The notes below the pieces were generated by a model. It was not told where the DNA came from. It did not search any database and was given only the letters and a program-made list of their open reading frames with translations. A program made the position numbers and the translations under genes. A stretch of 64,000 bases of DNA from Ravibacter sp964562455 (lineage in GTDB: Bacteria > Bacteroidota > Bacteroidia > Cytophagales > Spirosomataceae): assembly GCA_964562455.1 (NCBI GenBank), contig CAZLTN010000007.1:1-64000 (forward strand), given 5' to 3'. Below, in pieces: positions 60,477 to 64,000 of the stretch (position 1 is the stretch's first letter; each line of letters starts with the position of its first letter).

Positions 60477-60631
60477 ACGCTTTATCACTAAACTGCCATA
60501 AAGTCGTCTCCCGGGGGGAATCACCGCAATGCGTCCGATAAAATATTTGAAATATTATATAGAACGGACGATTTAAGTAAATTTTCCTTGAAATATTCAA
60601 GCAAAAGAAAGGTGCCAGGCGTACTGTCGCT

Positions 60632-61228
60632 TTACCAGAGGAGCCAAAGGTCGTTAGTCAACAGAAAAAGCACCACGAGGAAATCCTGCAGGTACACTTT
60701 CATGGTCCGCAGGGCGTGTGTAATATGATATTCAACAGTACGTACGGGTATATCGAGCAAGGTTGAGATCTCCCGGGCCGATAACTGGTCGATTCGGTTA
60801 AGCCTGAATATTTCGCCGGTTTTTTCAGGTAGCAGACCAAGTCCTTCATGAATCGCCGAATAGAGCTCGTTATAAGCCAGCTCCTCCTCCGGGTCGAGCT
60901 TATCCTTATCCGTAAAACGGATTGTTTGAGAAGACTCTTCGTGGTGTTTTCTGATCAAACTGGCGCGGATAACATCGATGACCCGGTTCCGGGCAGCACG
61001 GAACAGGTACGATTCAAGGCGATCGATCATAATATTTTCCCGGCGCTTCCAGAGGTCGATAAAAATATCCTGCACGATTTCCTCCGCCATTTCCTGGAAT
61101 TCGATCTTGTGTACCGTGTAGTGATAAAGCTTATGCCAATAACGTTCATATAACGCCTGGAATGCATGCTCATCCCCTTGGGCCAAATGTTGCAAAAGCT
61201 CTGCATCGGTCACAAGTGTTCCATGCAT
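60632..61228 (-). CDS. ECF sigma factor (second glycan-sensing module)
   Basis: I start at 61228 (198 residues), because the longer frame adds a hydrophobic, unrelated N-terminus that overlaps the divergent argB. Region 2 is seen in AQGDEHAFQALYERYWHKLY and EIVQDIFIDLWKRRENIMID, and region 4 in LLPEKTGEIFRLNRIDQLSA followed by REISTLLDIPVRTVEYHITH. The C-terminus is unusually hydrophobic (DFLVVLFLLTNDLWLLW), which is seen in some Bacteroidota sigma factors of this type and might touch the membrane near FecR. It heads the second sigma-FecR-SusC-SusD operon and is divergent from argB, with 118 bases between them. Confidence 0.94.
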   Translation of the reverse strand: MHGTLVTDAELLQHLAQGDEHAFQALYERYWHKLYHYTVHKIEFQEMAEEIVQDIFIDLWKRRENIMIDRLESYLFRAARNRVIDVIRASLIRKHHEESSQTIRFTDKDKLDPEEELAYNELYSAIHEGLGLLPEKTGEIFRLNRIDQLSAREISTLLDIPVRTVEYHITHALRTMKVYLQDFLVVLFLLTNDLWLLW

Positions 61229-61346
61229 ATTATACTCTCCTGTTGTTTTTGCACAATATTCAAGATAAAATATTAAAAATACAAAGAGGTGCGGGGGCGG
61301 ATGTACCTTGTTATTAATAACTTCACGGCTCCGAAACAAGAAGAAA

Positions 61347-62135
61347 ATGCAGCAATCCAATTTATCCGTCATTAAAATAGGCGGCAATATTATTGACAAC
61401 CCGGAAGCCTCTAAAAACTTCCTGGAAGAATTTTCCCGGCTGGAAGGGAAAAAAATACTTGTTCACGGCGGAGGCAAGGTGGCCACTCAAATCGCTTCGC
61501 GTCTTGGTATCCAGGCACAACTGGTAGATGGACGGCGCATTACAGACAAACCTATGCTGGAAATCGTCACGATGGTATATGGCGGCCTTGTCAATAAAAC
61601 CCTGGTGGCTACGTTGCAGTCGCTGGGCATCAATGCCATCGGGCTGACAGGGGCCGATGCCGGTATTATCGAAGCAGTGAAACGACCGGTAAAGACAATC
61701 GACTATGGTTATGTGGGAGATATAAAAGCGGTTAACGGGCAGACGTTGGCATCGCTCCTGAACAACGGCCTCATACCGGTAATAGCGCCGCTCACTTATT
61801 CTTCTGCCGGCGATCTGCTCAATACAAATGCCGATACGATGGCTTCGGCAACCGCGGTAGCTTTATCCGGGGTGTTTAAGGTGTCGCTGATCTACTGCTT
61901 CGAAAAGGACGGCGTTCTTTCCGATCCTGAAGACGACTCGAGCGTGATCCCGGAGCTTGATCCGCCGATATATGAGCGTTACAAAGAGACAGGCGCGATT
62001 AACAAAGGGATGATCCCTAAGCTCGACAATTCGTTCGATGCGCTTCGCGCGGGAGTTGAAAGAGTCGTAATCTGTCACGCCAAAGACCTGGAAAAGGCCG
62101 CAGGCGGAGAGAAGGGTACACAGATTCGTTTGTAA
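61347..62135 (+). CDS. argB: Acetylglutamate (or succinylglutamate) kinase
   Basis: With the ATG at 61347 the product has 262 residues, the usual ArgB size. It has the amino-acid kinase core: VIKIGGNIIDN, KILVHGGGKVATQIASRLGI, LTGADAGIIEA and the nucleotide site near NTNADTMASATAVALSG. It phosphorylates the N-acylated glutamate in the second step of arginine synthesis. Some Bacteroidota use N-succinyl instead of N-acetyl intermediates, so the acyl group is not certain here. No other arg gene lies in the window. It is divergent from the ECF sigma gene. Confidence 0.93.
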   Translation: MQQSNLSVIKIGGNIIDNPEASKNFLEEFSRLEGKKILVHGGGKVATQIASRLGIQAQLVDGRRITDKPMLEIVTMVYGGLVNKTLVATLQSLGINAIGLTGADAGIIEAVKRPVKTIDYGYVGDIKAVNGQTLASLLNNGLIPVIAPLTYSSAGDLLNTNADTMASATAVALSGVFKVSLIYCFEKDGVLSDPEDDSSVIPELDPPIYERYKETGAINKGMIPKLDNSFDALRAGVERVVICHAKDLEKAAGGEKGTQIRL

Positions 62136-62378
62136 TATCAGGAAAATACGGGCTTAAAGGTGTTGCCGAACAGATTCGCAATAAAAAAGTCCTGCGGAAT
62201 AATCTCAAAATGTTAGCTTTGCATTCCGGAAACGGCGTGTAGTGAGCTCGTCCGTATAATCAAATAATCCTCCCTGAAATTGAAATATTTTATTCCCCGG
62301 CTTTCGATTGCGGAAGCGGGGAGAAATTATTTGTTTTAGAGCCAATTCAAAAACCGACCAAAGTTTCAACCAGTAACT

Positions 62379-64000
62379 ATGAAAATTTTTCCGTTTGCGG
62401 CAATCTTTTGCGGATTGCTTTTACACGCCTTTCATTGCTCTGCTCAGCTTCAGCTTACCAATCTGCCGACCCTTTACATTACGACTGACAACAACCAGAC
62501 CATAAATGACAAGGAAACCTGGGTTCCGGGTTCGTTGAAAGTCGTTGCCGGAGAGGATGTTCCGGGATTATACGACGGGAGGATGGAAATAAGGCTAAGA
62601 GGCAATGCGACCTCGTTTGCGCCCAAAAAGCCCTACCGCATGAAGCTGGCTTCAAAATTCAAGATGCTGGGAATGCCGTCCCAGGCGAAGAACTGGGTTT
62701 TGTTGGCCAATTATTTTGATAATACGCTCCTACGGAACGCGCTTGCATTTGAAGTCAGCAAATTTCTCGACTTTGAATATACCTGTGCCTTCCGCTTCGT
62801 TGATGTAGTTCTCAACGGGAACCATATTGGCAGCTATACGCTCACCGATCACGTGCAGGTGGAGAATAATCGTGTTGAAGTAGAAGAGCTTAGTCCTTCG
62901 GATACGGAGCTGCCGACCATTTCCGGCGGGTATTTGGTTCAGGAGGAGATGTACGCGGCAGATGAGGACGGGTATTTCAGTACTCCTTATGCTGGGAAAT
63001 ATGCTGTCAAATATCCCGACTCGGAGGATATCAGCGATCAGCAGCGGGACTATATCAGAAATTACATCAGAGACTACGAGAGTCGTTTGTTTTCGGCTGA
63101 TTTCCTGGATCCGGTGGCTGGCTATAATGCTGTTGTCGACCGCGCTTCACAGGTAAACTGGCAGATAGCAAATGAGTTGACGGCTAACTACGACTCTTAT
63201 CTAAGTGTATATCTTTTTAAGAAAAGAAACGATCCGAAGCTGTATTTCGGACCAATGTGGGACTACGACAAGGCCTTTAACAATAGTGAAAGGTATGACG
63301 ATATGACCTATATGTCAATTTCGGAGGCGAGCGTCAATACAGATAAAATAAAAAAAATGTTGCTGGATCCGGCATTTCATGAAGCGATGAAGATTCGGTG
63401 GAAAGCGCTGCGGAGCGCCGGGATTTACGAGTCCCTGGATGCAAAGCTGGTGGCTCATTCTCAGGAGATTATGGCTTCTCAGGCTTTGAATTTCGCATTG
63501 CCTAATGTGACGGAGTCGGTTCCCTCAGTACCATTTCAAACGAGAGTAGAGGTACTTCGGTCTTATTTGAGAAAACGGGTAGCCTTCCTGGATTATCATC
63601 TGACGGGTGAAATACAAAGCGGGAGGTACTACAAAATCGCCGGTAGCTCGCAAAGACAACCCATCAGGCCGGCTTCGGAAAGTAATTTTTCAATTGTTCC
63701 GAGAGATGAAGACGAGGCGGATCTCCTGCAGGAATGGACCATCGAGCCTGACGGTTCGGGAGAAGCAAATTTCTACAAAATTAAAAACCGGCATAACGGG
63801 CTGCTTCTCAGCCGCGAAGGGAATAGTGTCAAGACAAAAGCAGAGCAAACCGATCTTTTTAACCTGCAGCGCTGGAAAATAGAAAAAATCGAGAACCAGC
63901 CCTACGCAACCATTCTCACTCCTCCCGGGCCGGACCAAAGGGCTCTGGCTCATGAAGGCCAGTCTATCACATTAAGTACAAGCCTGAATAACTTTCCAAC
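62379..64000 (+). CDS. Exported CotH-kinase family protein, 3' end outside the window
   Basis: A frame opens with ATG at 62379 and stays open to the end of the window (540 codons). After a signal peptide (FCGLLLHAFHCSAQ) it shows the CotH signatures: LRGNATSFAPKKPYRMKL, KNWVLLANYFDNTLLRNALA, GSYTLTDHVQVENN and LYFGPMWDYDKAFNN. CotH of Bacillus is an atypical protein kinase of the spore coat; bacterial exported relatives are widespread and mostly uncharacterized, and are often found with glycan or surface proteins. After about residue 405 the sequence (YKIAGSSQRQPIRPASESNF, NFYKIKNRHNGLLLSREGN) looks like a ricin-type or other beta-trefoil lectin domain. A TAGCTTTG box at 62214-62221 is a weak promoter candidate. 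The protein ends beyond 64000. Confidence 0.85.
   Translation, partial: MKIFPFAAIFCGLLLHAFHCSAQLQLTNLPTLYITTDNNQTINDKETWVPGSLKVVAGEDVPGLYDGRMEIRLRGNATSFAPKKPYRMKLASKFKMLGMPSQAKNWVLLANYFDNTLLRNALAFEVSKFLDFEYTCAFRFVDVVLNGNHIGSYTLTDHVQVENNRVEVEELSPSDTELPTISGGYLVQEEMYAADEDGYFSTPYAGKYAVKYPDSEDISDQQRDYIRNYIRDYESRLFSADFLDPVAGYNAVVDRASQVNWQIANELTANYDSYLSVYLFKKRNDPKLYFGPMWDYDKAFNNSERYDDMTYMSISEASVNTDKIKKMLLDPAFHEAMKIRWKALRSAGIYESLDAKLVAHSQEIMASQALNFALPNVTESVPSVPFQTRVEVLRSYLRKRVAFLDYHLTGEIQSGRYYKIAGSSQRQPIRPASESNFSIVPRDEDEADLLQEWTIEPDGSGEANFYKIKNRHNGLLLSREGNSVKTKAEQTDLFNLQRWKIEKIENQPYATILTPPGPDQRALAHEGQSITLSTSLNNFP

Noticed and set aside
1..64000. CRISPR arrays, insertion sequences, prophage genes and rRNA
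   Set aside because: No regularly spaced repeats, transposase motifs, phage structural genes or rRNA sequences were found by reading through the window.

Overview
This window looks like chromosomal DNA from a free-living Bacteroidota bacterium of the order Cytophagales, most likely a Spirosomataceae/Dyadobacter-like genus. The main evidence is four SusC-type or related outer-membrane receptors, two complete SusD lipoproteins, two ECF-sigma/FecR/SusC/SusD regulons, an ExbB-ExbD-ExbD-TonB operon, DUF4251 and DUF4974 domains, and candidate promoters of the TTG/TAnnTTTG type. Starts lack clear Shine-Dalgarno motifs. The genus is an inference. No phage, insertion sequence or CRISPR array was seen.

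Region 1 (1-14.1 kb, all minus strand) reads as one long catabolic gene set. In transcription order it holds a glycosidase-like lipoprotein, a CBM9-like binding protein, an SMP-30-type lactonase, a BASS-family transporter, an exported RidA, gamma-glutamyltranspeptidase, a Tat-exported protein of unknown function, an exported SelA-like PLP enzyme, an exported COG3964-type amidohydrolase, a sorbosone-dehydrogenase/cytochrome c lipoprotein and the start of a SusC receptor. Nearly every product has an export signal, so much of this metabolism seems to run in the periplasm. Pairing an exported PLP enzyme with an exported imine deaminase is the least ordinary idea in the window. Two families of intergenic palindromes lie in this region.

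Region 2 (14.1-29.6 kb) is mostly housekeeping. It holds tRNA-Ala(GGC) beside a 37-codon remnant of an ECF sigma factor, a lactonase-family lipoprotein, and the ExbB-ExbD-ExbD-TonB-small membrane protein-PstS-like-TPR operon. Next come tRNA-Pro(GGG) beside an alpha/beta-hydrolase remnant, two small exported proteins, a Tat-exported Gfo/Idh/MocA oxidoreductase, panD and a TonB-dependent receptor with a Gly/Arg-rich tail.

Region 3 (29.7-61.2 kb, all minus strand) is a large polysaccharide-utilization island. It has two sigma/FecR/SusC/SusD modules, five sulfatases, a polygalacturonase-like beta-helix protein, a DUF5060/DUF4038 glycoside hydrolase, a FAD-dependent oxidoreductase, a CehA/McbA-type PHP metallohydrolase and a Tat-exported phospholipase C. 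The glycan is likely sulfated, but its identity cannot be read from sequence. The logic would be glycan import through SusC/SusD, signalling from the SusC STN domain through FecR to the ECF sigma factor, and desulfation and cleavage in the periplasm. A decayed 5' end of a sulfatase gene lies inside the island, and two intact sulfatases carry nearly the same signal peptide. Both FecR-susC gaps are rich in hairpins.

Region 4 (61.3-64 kb, plus strand) holds argB and a CotH-kinase family protein that runs off the end of the window.
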